From contig CM053028.1 of NCBI GenBank assembly GCA_028564925.1, positions 439,534,022 to 439,598,021 of the forward strand: a DNA stretch of 64,000 nt, given 5' to 3'. This document shows, piece after piece, positions 33,927 to 45,819 of this stretch; the first letter of the stretch is position 1; every line of letters starts with the position of its first letter. The notes beneath the pieces are model-generated. The model worked only from the letters and a program-made list of their open reading frames with translations. It was not told where the DNA came from and did no database searches. This DNA is from Lithobates sylvaticus (Eukaryota; Chordata; Amphibia; Anura; Ranidae). The position numbers and the translations under genes were made by a program.

Positions 33927-34733
33927 ACCACAAGCATCAATCCACGTGGACCACATTTTATCAAACTTCCCCGGGCATTGTCTGCTTTCATATGTGAGCC
34001 TATTCAGGGGTAGCACCAAGTACACAGTGCTTTGCCAAGAAGTGTGAGTAGGAGGTTCCTCCGACTTCCATTTCAGCAGTATCTCCCGTCTGGCGTAGTA
34101 CTGTGAGAAAGTCAGGCATAGTTTGCAGTATTTGTCCCCTTCTATGCTTTCCATGTGGCTTAATAGTAGCACCTGCAGATCAACCTGCACTCTTGCTCCA
34201 CTGATGTCCCTAAGAGTGGAGGCGACAGCCGTCCAATAGGGTCGAAGTTTGGGACAGGACCAGACCATGTGCCAGAATGTTCCCACCTCTGTTTTGCACC
34301 TTTGGCAGCTTGGATCTCGTTGAGGGTAAATGCGAGCTAGCTTCTGTGGGGTGTAATAGGCTCTATGTAAGAACTTAAGTTGTGCGAATCTATCTTTAGC
34401 TGCAATCATGGTGGGAATATATGTGGAGAGACACTCCTCCCATTCTTCCTCCTCCAGGGAAGGAATGTCAGCCCTCCATTTGTCCCAGGATTTAGTTTCA
34501 TGCCGTATGCTATGGCTAGATATAAATACAGGGAGGAGAGAGGCTTCCCCATTACACTGGAATTCAGGAGTCGCTTGATAGAGTCTGACTCTAGGGTTCA
34601 AGGGTACCGTAAATTGTGCTCCAAAGGCGTGTCTCACCTGCCAGTATCTGAACTTAAAGGTGGGTGGTATTGTGTAAAGTCTTCTAAGTTCCTGAAAGGG
34701 CATGAGTTTGCCATCAAGTACTATGTGCTTCAT
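33927..34733 (-). pseudogene. L1 ORF2 C-terminal domain
   Basis: An open 269-codon frame with CQRCKTEVGTFWHMVWSCP, a cysteine/histidine knuckle typical of the L1 ORF2 C-terminus, preceded by LKFLHRAYYTPQKLARIYP. It ends the L1 protein. It lies in a different frame from the reverse-transcriptase segment upstream, so a frameshift separates them near 34740-34790. Confidence 0.85.
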
Positions 34734-34782
34734 AGTGGTGATCCCTTTTTTGGCCCAGAGAGAGTGAATAATGGAATACTAT

Positions 34783-36213
34783 TTAAATGTGGTAGACAAG
34801 AGCATGTGTAGGCTGCCTATAAACCATTCTGGCTTCCTTCAGGTTTCTAAATACCAGGTTGCTCAGGGTTGTGTAGGAGCCCAGAATAGCTGCCTCAAGT
34901 GTGGTAGATGGGTTTTGTTTGGGCTGTGAGAACCACCATCGTACTGTGATGAGGACGGCTGCCCAGTAGTACATTTGGAAGTTCGGGAGCGCCAGACCTC
35001 CTCCCGACATAGGGAGATACAATACCTGCTTTGCGACTCTGGGGGGTCTCCCAGCCCACACAAAGAAGATCAGCAATCCCTCCAGTTTCTTCAAAAAGGA
35101 TTTGGGTATGTGTGAGGGGGTATTCCTAAAGAAATATAGGTACTTTGTTAGGGAAATCATTTTCAGCAGGTTGACCCTGCCTACGGGTATAAGGGGGAGT
35201 GAACGCCATGCCACGAATTTCACGGCCAGTTGTGCCATAAGATGGTGTATATTGTTTTCTGCATAGTCTTCCGTTTTACTACTGATTTTAATGCCTAGGT
35301 AAATTAATTCCTCTGCCCATTTAAGCGGCGTATGTGAAGCTATTCGAGGAACTGTGGGGTGTAACGGGAACAGAACCGATTTGTCCCAATTTATGCGGAT
35401 GCCAGAGTAGTGGCCAAATTGGTTGAATAGGGACAACGCAGTTTCTAGGGAGGACGAGGTGTCTGCCAGATATAGGAGGGCATCGTCCGCGTATAGTGAC
35501 AATTTTTCCTTGATCAGGCCTATCTTTAGCCCTCAAACTTTCACCTCCGCTCTGAGCCGTATAGCCAGAGGTTCTAGTGCGTCCCGGGGAGAGGGGGCAC
35601 CCCTGTCATGTCCCCCGGCCCAACTCGAACTCCTCAGAGAGGCAGCCGTTGGATGCGGATTCTTGGCTCTTGGGCTGGTGTATAGCATCCGTTGCCATTT
35701 CAGGAATCCCAGGCTGAACCTGAAACTAGATAGAGCCTTCCATAGGTAGCCCCACTCAACAGAGTTGAAAGCCTTCCACTCCTGCTGATCCCGTGCAGGC
35801 CCTATCAATGTGGTCTTAAGTGCCAGTGGTCTTAAGGTCTTAAGTGCCTTAAGGATTTCTGTCACAGTGATGGGAGCGTCAAGGTTGTTGCGGTAAGTGG
35901 GTGTGAGAACCAGTATATCAATTTCCTCTAGGTAGGCGGTCAGGTCTTCCTCTCTATAGTCTGCCCTAGTGCTATACAGGGATTGGTAATATTCCACAAA
36001 GCATCTGTTAATCCCATCCGGGGAGTAAATAAGATCTCCTGTGTGGCCTAAAATGTGTGGTACACTAATACCCCCTGTTTGCTCTCTGGAGAGCCAGGCC
36101 AGCAGTCTGCTTGATATCTCTCCCTGCTCAAAGAGCCTGTGGGAATGAGCCAGTAATCTTTTCTGAGTAAGAGAAGTACAAAGACGGAGGACCTCTTTGG
36201 TCAGGAGTTGCAA
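34783..36213 (-). pseudogene. L1 reverse transcriptase region
   Basis: Two open segments. 36213-35533 contains FNSVEWGYLWKAL and ALEPLAIRLRAEV; 35502-34783 begins MSLYADDALLYL, the catalytic YADD box, and continues with FGHYSGIRINWDKS and WAGRPPRVAKQVLYLPMSGG. A frame change separates the two, and the usual GTRQGCPLSP box is altered to DRGAPSP. Inactive. Confidence 0.87.
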
Positions 36214-36324
36214 CTGGGCGGAGTGGCGGGGGTCCCAGGATCTAACATAAAGTGCCTCTTCTTTCGCCGCATCCTTCTCAGCCTTTCCCTGCGGATCCTG
36301 GCAATGATAGTCTGGTAGCGACCC

Positions 36325-37064
36325 CTAGTGTTGGCCTTTAAAAGCATCCCATGCAATCGTGGCATCGGCCGAACCAGGGTTGACTGCCCAGTAGCTAGCC
36401 ATCTTCATCCTAAATTGGGCGTCCACCGCTGTGTCTGAGATACAGAACCTGGATAGTCTCCATAGCTTATCCGTCGGAGAAACCGAAAGGTCCAGACTCA
36501 GAAGCAGCGGTGCGTGGTCCGAAATCCCCCTATGAAGAATTTTAATGTCCGTGACTCTCGGCAGGACAGGGAGAAAGTCCTGTGTGATGCCAAGTGACCT
36601 GTGAAAGACTGCGTCTGAGGGTGTCTCCACCTCCAAACGTCAATCAGCCCGTATGTACCGGCCCAGCCCAGGAGTTCTGAACAGGATTGAGTCCCCGGTG
36701 TCATCCTGTCCATGCCTGAGTCAGAGATTAAGTTAAAGTCTCCTAAAATACCAGTGTTATATGAAGCAAACTCGGCCACTTGGCCGACATCCATCTGGAC
36801 GGCTTCAATTTTATGGCTAAGGCCGCCATTACCTCCGCCAGCCACGGGGTTGGGAGTCAGGCGCCTCCATTGGAGCTGTTTGGGAGGCCTTGTGTGAGCC
36901 TTGTATGGTGCGGGTTTCCACGGGGGGCAGGGGGGAGGGATAGCGGCCGCTATTGATGGGAAACTGAGCCTTTTTCCCCTACCTGCTGTCGCTCCTGAGA
37001 ATCTGCACCTCATCCAGGTGCTGCTGGAGCTATTTGGAGGATAAGTCCTTGTTCGGATCTGCAT
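36325..37064 (-). pseudogene. L1 endonuclease remnant
   Basis: GILGDFNLISDSGMDRMTPG and ILHRGISDHAPLLLSLDLS are endonuclease motifs (GDFN and SDHAP) of L1 ORF2. The N-terminal part of the domain is lacking: sequence from about 36770 to 37128 looks like the L1 5' end joined to mid-endonuclease, an internal deletion. Confidence 0.8.
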
Positions 37065-37143
37065 GGATTAAAGAAGCCCAGTGGAGCTGGAGCAGGAAGC
37101 CTCTGCTCACCTAGCCATCTTGGACCCCACCAAACATGTGATT

Positions 37144-37726
37144 GGCCTCTTAAGATTTCAGTCTGTTCATCATTTCCAGTGAAATTAGATTAAAAAGTAA
37201 TTGATTTTTTTCCCTTGGATTTTTTTTTAAATAAAAGATTTAAGATAAAAAAAAAAAAACAGGTGCATGAACAATTTAGCAAAAGGAATCTGAGATCTGA
37301 TAAAACACAATTTAGATTGAAGATTAAAAAAATGATTAGAATTTGGGAGTTATTTATAAAGAAATATTGAGCAAAGATAATGTAAGACAAGTGTGGTGGT
37401 GTGGAGGTTTCATTTTTGGAAAAAAAATAACAAAAGAATTTGTTTGCCATGGGCACAGATTTATATGTCTTTAAAAATAGCTTAGTAAGTCCTTGGAAAG
37501 GGGAATGTTTGTTGTATGGACTGATTTTAAAATGTAAGCATGTTTTCAATGTGCACATTGGAAAGTCAAAAATGTTTCCATTGCCACAAGATAACTGATG
37601 TTATTTTGATGTTTGATGTTTGATGTTATTTTGCATTGAAAGGTTAAGCTCCCCCACACATGGATGGACATGGAGTAGTGGATATATTATCAGTTCATCT
37701 GTTTTGCACTATGTAGTCTGAACATG
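37144..37726. other. AT-rich intronic sequence, no feature recognised
   Basis: Homopolymer runs (T at about 37205-37230, A at about 37248-37260) but no recognised element or exon. Confidence 0.5.
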
Positions 37727-37730
37727 TTAA

Positions 37731-37945
37731 AGCGGAAGTAAACCCATCGATTTAACAGTTTTAAAAAAAAAGGCATGCTGGGAATGCTAACTGCATATTG
37801 GCTGTGCTCTCAACCAAACAGTCAAACCATCCAATGGCTGGTGTCATAACGGATCACATGTGCAGCACCGTGGCAGTTGAAGATTAAACAGAGGCAAAGA
37901 AGGCAGCTTCCTTGGCTGAAAACGATAGGGGGGTTTACTTCCACT
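37731..37945 (+). mobile_element. TTAA-type MITE family B relative, short
   Basis: TTAA at 37727-37730 and 37946-37949, with ends AGCGGAAGTAAACCC and GGGTTTACTTCCACT. The interior differs from the larger B copies. Confidence 0.8.
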
Positions 37946-38016
37946 TTAAAGTTTAATCCTGTCTGTTCAGTGTCAGTGAAGTTTTATTCCTTTTTCACAT
38001 TGTATGAGCCATGGCT

Positions 38017-38805
38017 TCATGTCTCTCCAGGGAACTCACCTACAGATCTAGTTGGAGCACATCTTGCATTTTGAATAAGTTGAAGCTTCTGCAGTAGCAT
38101 CTTTGGCAATCCCAAATAAAGAGAGTTGCAGTAGTCTAGGCAGCTACTTATCGTGGCACAGATGACATTTTTTTTGTCCGATATATCCAGATATTTAAAC
38201 AGCCCCCTCAGAAGTTTTAGCTGCCAGTGACATGCACTAACAACCTTTTTTACCTGAGAATCCAGAGTTAAACCTGCATCTAGGACGAATCCCAGATCAC
38301 GGACCTGGGGGGCCGCCTTTGGAGCAGGACCAAATGAGGGAGGGCAAGGTGGAATATCTGGGGGGGGTGGCCAGATCACTGAAGATGATCACCTCAATTT
38401 TGCCCCCATTAAGTTTCAGGAAGTTGGCAGACATCCATGTATTGATGGCCTCCAAACAACTGGCAAGGGTGGCATCAGCCGTTTGGTGCCTGGGAATCTT
38501 CAGGTAAACCTGGTTGTCGTCTGCGTAAACATGATACTGGACAGGGTGGGACTTTAGCAGGTTGGCAAGTGGCCTCATATAGATATTAAACAGCAGGGGT
38601 GACAAGGCAGAGCCCTGTGGCACTCCGCAATCCAGGGTGGTATACTTAGAGTAGAAGAGGCCAGTCTTGACTCCCTGAACTCTGCCCTCTAAAAAAGAGG
38701 CCACCCATGCCAAAGCAGACCCACTCATACCCAAAACCGATCTCATCCGCTCCAGTATGATTCCATGATTTATGGTATCAAACCTGGCCGACAGGTGCAT
38801 TAGCG
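38017..38805 (-). pseudogene. CR1/L2-group LINE reverse transcriptase fragment
   Basis: The frame 38800-38297 has LSARFDTINHGIILERM, GVPQGSALSPLLFNIYMRPL and YHVYADDNQVYLKI, the reverse-transcriptase blocks of CR1/L2/Rex-like LINEs. A second frame, 38379-38017, continues with DLGFVLDAGLTLDSQVKKV and SSCLDYCNSLYLGLP. The overlap in different frames shows a frameshift near 38300-38380. Truncated at both ends. Confidence 0.9.
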
Positions 38806-39488
38806 CAGGGCCACACGGTCAAGGTGGTGGCAAGCAGTTATTTTTATGTGTTTAGTTATATATTTACAATATAGTAAAAAAAAATAATAAAAAAATACAT
38901 ACAATACACACACACATACATATGTAAATAATATGTATTTGTGTGTGTGTGTATATTGTATGTATTTTTTTATTTATTTTTTGTTCAAGATTGTAAGTTT
39001 ATATGCAAATAACTATATGTTCATCCTTTGGTTCAAAGTTCTAACAGACAGTGCTTGTCTGTAAAGACTCTCATCTGCATGTATTGAAACACCCATAATG
39101 CCCCTAGTAGTTGCATTCCATGCATTCTTTTTTTTTATTAAAGAAAGTAGTATTTTCTTCTAAAGCATTAAAGTGATTTGGCAATGTGTGCCATAATGAT
39201 TGGTGTGAGTTTGAATGTTCGGTTTATTTTAACCTCCCAATTATATATAAGTAACATAATACATATTAAGTGAAATTTGTATAATTCTTTAAAGCTTGCT
39301 GAGCCAAAGCCTCTTTCTTTTCACCCCTAAGTCCCCACACATTGTATAAAGTGCAGTGATTCCATTGGAATGTTGATCCTGAATGTATACACACATATGG
39401 CTTTTGTCGTCTAAGCAGGATAAAGGCCCTTAATTGAGGAGCCATGTCACTACTGATTAGAAGCTGCTCAGATATGAGGGTTTCCCTG
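38806..39488 (+). repeat. Direct duplication in intron 1, upstream copy
   Basis: GCGCAGGGCCACACGGTCAAGG... to GAGGGTTTCCCT matches 41699-41785 plus about 42795-43287 at roughly 90-95% identity by eye. About 1 kb present in the downstream copy (41786-42795) is replaced here by a short AT-rich, (TG)n stretch. The copy ends abruptly at L1 sequence (39489). Confidence 0.88.
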
Positions 39489-40640
39489 CTCAAAGATCCT
39501 CTGGGATTGAGCCAGTAATCTTTTCTGGGTAAGAGAAATACGAAGACGGAGGACCTCTTTGGTCAGGAGTTGCAACTGGGAGCAGTGGCGGGGTCCCGGG
39601 GTCTAACATAAAGTACCTCTTCACTAGCTGCCTCCTTCTCAGCCTTTGTCAAATCTGCCCTACATTCCCTGCGGATCCTGGCAATGATAGCCTTGTAGTG
39701 ACCCCTAGTGTTGGCCTTAAAACGCATTCCACACAATCGTGGCATCGGCCGAACCAAGGTTGACTGCCCAATAGCTAGCCATCTCTGTCCTAAATTGGGC
39801 ATCCACCGCTGTGTCTGAGATACAGAACCTGGATAGTCTCCATAGCTTATCCGTCGGAGCAACCGAAAGGTCCAGACTCAGAAGCAGCGGTGTGTGGTCC
39901 GAAATCCCCCTAGGAAGAATTTTAATGTCCGTGACTCTCAGCAGGACAGGGGATCATGCAAAGACCAGACTTATATGGGAGAAAGTCCTGTGTGATGCCA
40001 AGTGACATGTGAAAGCCCGCGTCTGAGGGTGTCTCCACCTCAAAACGTCAGTCAGCCCGTATGTGTCTGCCCAGCCCAGGAGTTCTGAACAGGATAGGGT
40101 TCCACGGTGTCATAGATTCAGAGTCAGAGATTAGGTTAAAGTCTCCTAAAATAACAGTGTTATCTGAAGCTATTTTACTTTTGATCTGGTTCAACAGAAG
40201 TAAGGAGGCTGGTGGTGGCAGATATAGACCCACAATAGTCCAAGTTAACGAGTGGATCCTGGCATTGATTACAACATATCCGGGTCCAGGGTCAGATCCA
40301 GGAGCCCAAACAGGAGTGTCTTAAGTACCAGGATACTAACCCCCCTGGCAAAGCTAGAGTGAGTGGAGTGGTAGTGGTATCTCACCCAGGGTTTTTTGAG
40401 GGTGAGAATTCTACTGCCGACCAGGTGTGTTTGCCGGAGCACGCATATGTGCGGATTATAGGTTTTAATAAATTGGAACACCAGGGAGCGCTTGGTAGGT
40501 GAATTCATCCCCCTAGTGTTCCATGATAAAATGTTAAGGGTCGACATAGGAGCCGCTGTCAATATGTGAGATAGGATCATGACACAATATGGCCTCTGGA
40601 TCAAACTTCCAGGCCCGGGGAGAGTATACATGATGTTTTA
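39489..40640 (-). pseudogene. L1-type LINE fragment, 5' half of ORF2
   Basis: Same family and orientation as 33188-37128; 39489-40100 aligns with about 36140-36650. Endonuclease motifs: NILSWNTRGMNSPTKRS (block 1), VILGDFNLISDSE, and beyond it YKAIIARIRRECRADLTKAEKEAA. Several frame changes. Its lower boundary coincides with the end of the duplicated block. Confidence 0.85.
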
Positions 40641-41698
40641 GTGCAATGCTAAAACATCAATCACCTTAACATTCAAATGAAACTTAACAAAACTAAAAAC
40701 ATTCCATAAACATAGGAACAGATCAGCCCGTGTAGGGTCACAACTTCCCCACCCATCCCCCTAAAACTGAGGAGGGTTTTGAACCCATAACCCAGGTCGG
40801 CACGCCAGCCGCCAAGTGGGGGGCCTGTGCAAGCAGCTAGCTCGACCCCTTCGCAGAGTTTCTTGGGGGTTCAAACAAGCATATGGGTTCACTGCTCTGT
40901 GGCTTCCGCTGGCATAGAAAGTGAGCCGGTGGGAAAGCCAGTTCAATCCAGAAAAAAAAAAAGGCATTTGTTAGCATCCCCCCCAGTAAACAGGAAGTGT
41001 TGTACTTGCATGATCCACAACTTGTAGGACTGCATGGTGGATGATGCCACTTCGTCATTAAGTAATCATAAGGAAGTCACCGTTCAGTTCTCCTGACAAT
41101 GTCAAGGGTACATTCTTGTGTTGCTGTAATAAATATAACGTAGCACAACAGGTTTAACAATGCCTCTCTGGCAACCCAACCCAGGTTTTCTTGAGATTGC
41201 CTCCTGACTGTTCCCTCTGAACAGTCAGGAGGAAAGGGCACCATCTCAGTGAGAGGGAGTGTGGTCCAGGGTTCAAAGGGCCATACACTGGGGCCCACGG
41301 TAAGTATGGGGGTATATGCTCCGCCGAGGTTGGCAATGGCGTGCATCTGGGCCACTTGGCTCTATGGAAAAACCTTCTCCTAACTAGTGAACTGGGTCCA
41401 ACATACTTAGATTGGATCACCAGACCTCTATTATTCAAGCAGCTGATATAACCTTCAGTGACACTAGGGGAGATTCCCCACAAGGCCTGTCAAACCATGC
41501 CATGCACATGCATGTGTATATATAGCAACAGTGTATATATATATGTTCCATAACATGCCATCTTAGATCAGACCTTGTACCATGCATGCACAGGATTAGG
41601 ACTAACTTCATTGGTAGGCTGGCACAGAACAAGGAAGATCTGCCCACAGATAATGATGAAAATGGAGGCCCAGGATATGAGGAGAAGGAAGACTGGTG
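40641..41698. other. Unassigned intronic sequence
   Basis: May include more L1 5' sequence at its left, but no motif confirms this. Contains an inverted pair CTGACTGTTCCCTCTGAAC/GTTCAGAGGGAACAGTCAG-like near 41206-41230 and a short (TA)n near 41516-41543. No exon seen. Confidence 0.4.
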
Positions 41699-43287
41699 CA
41701 TTAGCGCAGGGCCACACAGTCAAGGTGGTGACAAGCAGTTATTTTTAAATGTGTTTACTTATATATTTACAATATAGTAATGGTGCTATTATCAAAGGGG
41801 AGAAGCCACCCTGTCAGGTGATAAAAAATAAATAAAGACTAATGCTCTTGTAGTGTAAGAGCCTTTTATACTTGCCTCTCTGAGTATGTTCGGCATTTGA
41901 CACTTCCACTTCCAGAATGTTGGATGCCTGTCACTTGTGTCCCCAAGCACATGGTGGTTCCAATCTCCAACCATTATATCACTACTGAGTTCTGTACTGA
42001 TGTAGAGGTCACTGGATGAAACCATGACAGGTACACAGCCATTCGACACTCCCAGATATGTCAAGTGCTGATCAATCTGACAGAGGCTGGAGTGGAAGGA
42101 GAGGTAAGACATATGGGCCACTGGAGAGGCAAGTATAGACGCAGGGAGTTTCCATCACTTGACAGGGATGCTTTCATGAGCTAAATCCAGTTTTCAAGAT
42201 CAAGGACAATCAGTATTGATTTTTATTATTTTAAAGTTATTTGTTGATCTTTTTTAATAGTTGGCAAAGCAGCTATTTTGTTCCTACTAGACAGTCATTT
42301 TTTATATTAAATTATTACTTGTGCTGATATAAATTCTCAAAGGACTGTCTACAGAAAGTCATTGGTCATTTGGTAACTCAAATAGGGCAATATTATTTGT
42401 GCTCACTGAATACTCAAAGAATATTGGTTAAGTCTTCACAAAACCAGACTAAAATACTATATATCCTTAACCATAACAGCAGGAGATTCTGGCTTACCTG
42501 AGGATAGCCACAAACTGTAGATGTTGGTTGAATTTTTCAGATGAGTATTGTTCTTCATAGCACTGTGACCATGAATACCTAACGCAGCCTGACTTCCTTG
42601 GCCCTAATTTATTATAGGGGAAACGATTTTGGAAATTGACCCAGAACCCCAGTACTGCAAGACACCACCCACCACGGCGACATGATAAAAAGGCTTTTTG
42701 TGCTTTGTTGACATTAAAGAGGGAATATTTTTAGCACAAATATGTAGTATGTATATAAAATGTATGTGTGTGTATTGTATGTTTTTTTTTTTTTTTTTTT
42801 GTTCAAGATTGTAAGTTTATATGCAAATATGTTCATCCTTTGGTTCAAAGTGCTAACAGACAGTGCTTGTCTGTAAAGACTCTCATCTGCATGTATTAAA
42901 ACACCCATAATGCCCTTAGTAGTTGCATTCCATGCATTCTTTTTTATTACAGAAAGTAGTATTTTCTTCTAAAGCATTGAAGTGATTTGGCAATGTGTGC
43001 CATAATGATTGGTGCGAGTTTGAATGTTTATTTAAGCTCCCAATTATATATTAGTGACATAATACATATTAAGTGAAATCTGTATAATTCTATAAAGCTT
43101 GCTGAGCCAAAGCCTCTTTCTTTTCACCCCTAAATCCCCATACATTGAATAAAGTGCAGTGATTCCATTGGAATGTTGATCCTGAATGTATACACACATA
43201 TGGCTTTTGTTGTCTAAGCAGGATAAAGGCCCTTAATTGAGGAGCCAGGTCACTACTAATTAGAGGTTACTCAGGTATGAGGGTTTC
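41699..43287 (+). repeat. Direct duplication in intron 1, downstream copy (next to exon 2)
   Basis: Counterpart of 38806-39488. It ends 40 bp before exon 2. The segment 41786-42795 has no match in the upstream copy and no recognised features. Confidence 0.85.
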
Positions 43288-43327
43288 CCTTGACAGACAA
43301 TAAAATTCTTCTCTCCTTCCTACACAG

Positions 43328-43506
43328 ACGTCAATGTCGCTCTGAGGAAGATCGCCACTCTATTGAAGCCAGACAAAGATATCGTTCAGAATGGGGAGCA
43401 CATGGAGATTAAGACACTGACCACTTTTAGGAACTACATCATGGAGTTTGATGTGGGAAAGGAGTTTGAAGAGGATTTGTCTGGAGTAGATTATCGCAAA
43501 TGCATG
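43328..43506 (+). CDS. RBP1: RBP1 exon 2: cellular retinol-binding protein 1, residues 25-84
   Basis: Acceptor TTCTCTCCTTCCTACACAG precedes 43328; donor ATG/GTAAGC follows 43506. Its 179 bp plus the 73 bp of exon 1 give 84 codons, and 179 bp is the usual exon 2 length in this family. The peptide runs DVNVALRKIATLLKPDKDIV, then QNGEHMEIKTLTTFRNYIME, then FDVGKEFEEDLSGVDYRKCM. It is nearly identical to mammalian RBP1, including LRKIA..LLKPDK, TFRNYIM.F.VGKEFEEDL and RKCM. Lys41 (Lys40 in mature numbering) lines the retinol pocket. It covers helix II and beta strands B to about E. Exons 3 and 4 are not in view. Confidence 0.97.
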
Positions 43507-44032
43507 GTAAGCATTAAGGCCAGATTAGACAATTTCTTTAACAAAGAGTTTCTTAGTGAGCAGTGTGTTGGCCTCTACTACCTCTGCTGGGAGGAGATGT
43601 TATGTATTCAGCACTCTTTTAGTAGAGCTCTTGTTTCTTCATCCTACATACTTTCAACCAGTTTTCCTGGATAGTTGTCCATGAAAGTGTAATCTGAATG
43701 CTAACAAATGGCAAAATGCCCATGTGAATAGTGTCTCAAATCTATTAAAATTGTGGCTCTGTACTGGTCTTCAGGCAGTGAAAACCAACATTTTGTCCTG
43801 CCCCTGTTTATATACAGAATCCTATGAAACTACTGTAGCGATACCCCCGAAGGAGCTGCTTTTGTATGTTCAGTCTGTTACTCTGCCTCTCAACCCTAAT
43901 AACAGTTTCAGCCCCCTCTGGCACACCTGGCAATAGTGTAAGTGCAATGACCAATGAGAAGCACACACATTATGATAAAACACAGAAATTGTCTTTACAG
44001 CAATATTTCTGTGGAAGAATAACAGACAGTAA

Positions 44033-44409
44033 AGCCCCATACACACGGTCGGATTTTCCGATGGATTCTGTCCTATCGGACAATGTTGTCGGAAATTCCG
44101 ACCGTGTGTAGGCACCATCGGACATTTTCCATCGGATTGTCCGACGGACAAAATTGTATCTCCTGCTCTAAAAATTTTCCAACAACAAAGTCCGATCACA
44201 CCAATTCCGATCGTGTGTAGCGAATTCCGACGGACAAAGTGCCACGCATGCTCAGATCACATTACAAGACCAAAGCTATTGGCTATTAGCCTCTACGTAG
44301 TCCCGTCGTAGGCAACAAACGTCACCACGTTCAGAATGATCGGATTTTCCGACAACTTTGTCCGACCGTGTGTATGCAACACCAGTGTCGGACTAATATG
44401 TATGGGGCT
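44033..44409 (-). mobile_element. Harbinger-like foldback MITE, inverted homologue of 23028-23452
   Basis: TAA at 44030-44032 and 44410-44412, with ends AGCCCCATACACACGGTCGG and TATGTATGGGGCT. The interior matches 23028-23452 in reverse orientation at high identity (for example GTCCCGTCGTAGGCAACAAA against TTTGTTGCCTACGACGGGAC). Confidence 0.87.
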
Positions 44410-45645
44410 TAACAGTATATATTCAAGTAATCAACTAGAGATCAATAACTGAGATTTAAGAGCAATATAGCTCTCAATCCTATATTCAAGCTGCTTTCAA
44501 GGGATTCAAACACTAGAATGTCCCCAAGAGCAGAGGGACACTTAAATGGCAAATAAAGCACAATGTGACACTTTAAATCGGATTGGTGACCTTTACTCAG
44601 ATTGGCTCTATGAGTCCAGGCAGGAGGAGAGCAGAGGAATGACACTCTTTGTGTCAGGTCTCTCTCAACTGTCCCCTGACACCACAGGCCCAACTTTTAA
44701 TACTTTATTCAAATCAACATGTAATGGCTTAATTTCCTAGATAAACTGTCCCACACACCCAATGCATAAACAGAGCCCTGAGTATGTGTGTGCGGATCTG
44801 TATGGCACTAGTAGCTTTTTGAAGAAAAGATAAAACGTTGTGTCTTCAACTAGTCACTTTCGTTGGTGCACTTAAACCCCTGGATAGCAGGGCCAAACAC
44901 CAAAACTGGCCTGGATTATCAAGTAAAGCAGGCAGGATCTTTCTCAGCAAGGGGAGAGGACAATGATGTCTGTATACAGTGTCCCCAGAACTGGATGACG
45001 GATGACCTTATCCCTTATCCCTGTGGCACTACAAGTGTCAGCAAGATGACTACCAGCAATGATGTCTGTATACAGTGTTCAATTAACTCCTTCTGTGGTG
45101 CAGTGTCCTTGTTTCCTGCCAATGAACAAAAGCCCTCTCACCAATACTGCGGTCAAGGCCCAAACAAAGCATCCTGGAACAGCAGGCTCTCCTGGTGACC
45201 CGACTGATCTCTTCCTCTGCTTTGTGCTGACTGAATTCTCCTCTAGGAATCAAAATAGAGTCTCTCCTTTCCTGCCAGAAGAGCATGCTGAGATTTGTAG
45301 TCCTGCCTCTTTAAAAGTCAGTGAATACGCTCTGTGCTGAGACTTCATATTCCAGAGTCCTTTGCAGCTGCTGCTTGTTAAAGCTCCATCTATTGGTTCC
45401 TGTAACTGCTCCTTTAACTGGCTTTCTTCCTCCTGCCAATAGGAACACAGGGGAGGAACAGAATAGCCTGTGTGTGTGAGAGAGGAGAGGGAGGGGGGTG
45501 AAAAGCCTATGCAGACACTGACAGGCAGCTCTCTCCCTCTTTCAGGCTGGAAAGCCTTTGCACATCGCGGCAGCCAGCTTGACGGGGTCGCTGAAGAAAC
45601 GAGACACTACTATATGCATACTGGCTGTAATAACTGCAGTTTTTC

Positions 45646-45720
45646 AAGGGGTTCCCTGAAAACCTGGCAAAAAAGTCACGGTTAAATAATTTGTACCTTA
45701 TATCTACATATCCAATACAT
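45646..45720 (+). repeat. Diverged ~75-bp direct repeat (pair with 46845-46919)
   Basis: GGTTCCCTGAAAACCTGGC..GTCACGGTTAAA..TGTACCTTATA resembles GATTCCCTGAAAAGCTGG..GTCACGGTCAAA..TGCACCTTATA at 46845-46919. They may be two copies of an uncharacterised repeat. Confidence 0.5.
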
Positions 45721-45819
45721 TGGCAACAAATGGGATTTAAAAGGTGTCATCTCTACATAAACACTTAAAGGGTAACTCCACTTTCGTGGGGAAAAAAAAT
45801 AGCAAATAAAAAAATAATA

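Larger units (their letters stand above)
33188..37128 (-). mobile_element. L1-type LINE, rearranged, in RBP1 intron 1
   Basis: Minus strand. The 3' poly-A appears as a T run at about 33190-33200 and the 5' end near 37128 reads GTCCAAGATGGCTAGG, typical of L1 5' ends. The flanks ACCAAACGTGATT (33175-33187) and ACCAAACATGTGATT (37129-37143) look like a diverged target duplication. At about 3.9 kb it is shorter than a full L1: ORF1 and much of the endonuclease region are missing. A MITE sits in the 3' UTR. Coding parts are listed separately. Confidence 0.85.
28236..43327 (+). other. RBP1: RBP1 intron 1 (about 15.1 kb)
   Basis: Starts GTAAGT and ends with a polypyrimidine tract and CTACACAG at 43327. 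It is filled with MITEs, two L1 fragments, a CR1/L2 fragment and a diverged direct duplication, listed separately. Stretches 28236-28860, 29254-29616, 30044-30587 and 31108-31698 hold no recognised feature. Confidence 0.93.

Noticed and set aside
40740-40800. B-box-like GGTTCAAAACCC on the minus strand (near 40770-40781), possible tRNA-derived SINE
   Set aside because: No A box at a suitable distance and no tRNA-like fold; it lies beside L1 sequence and may be part of it.
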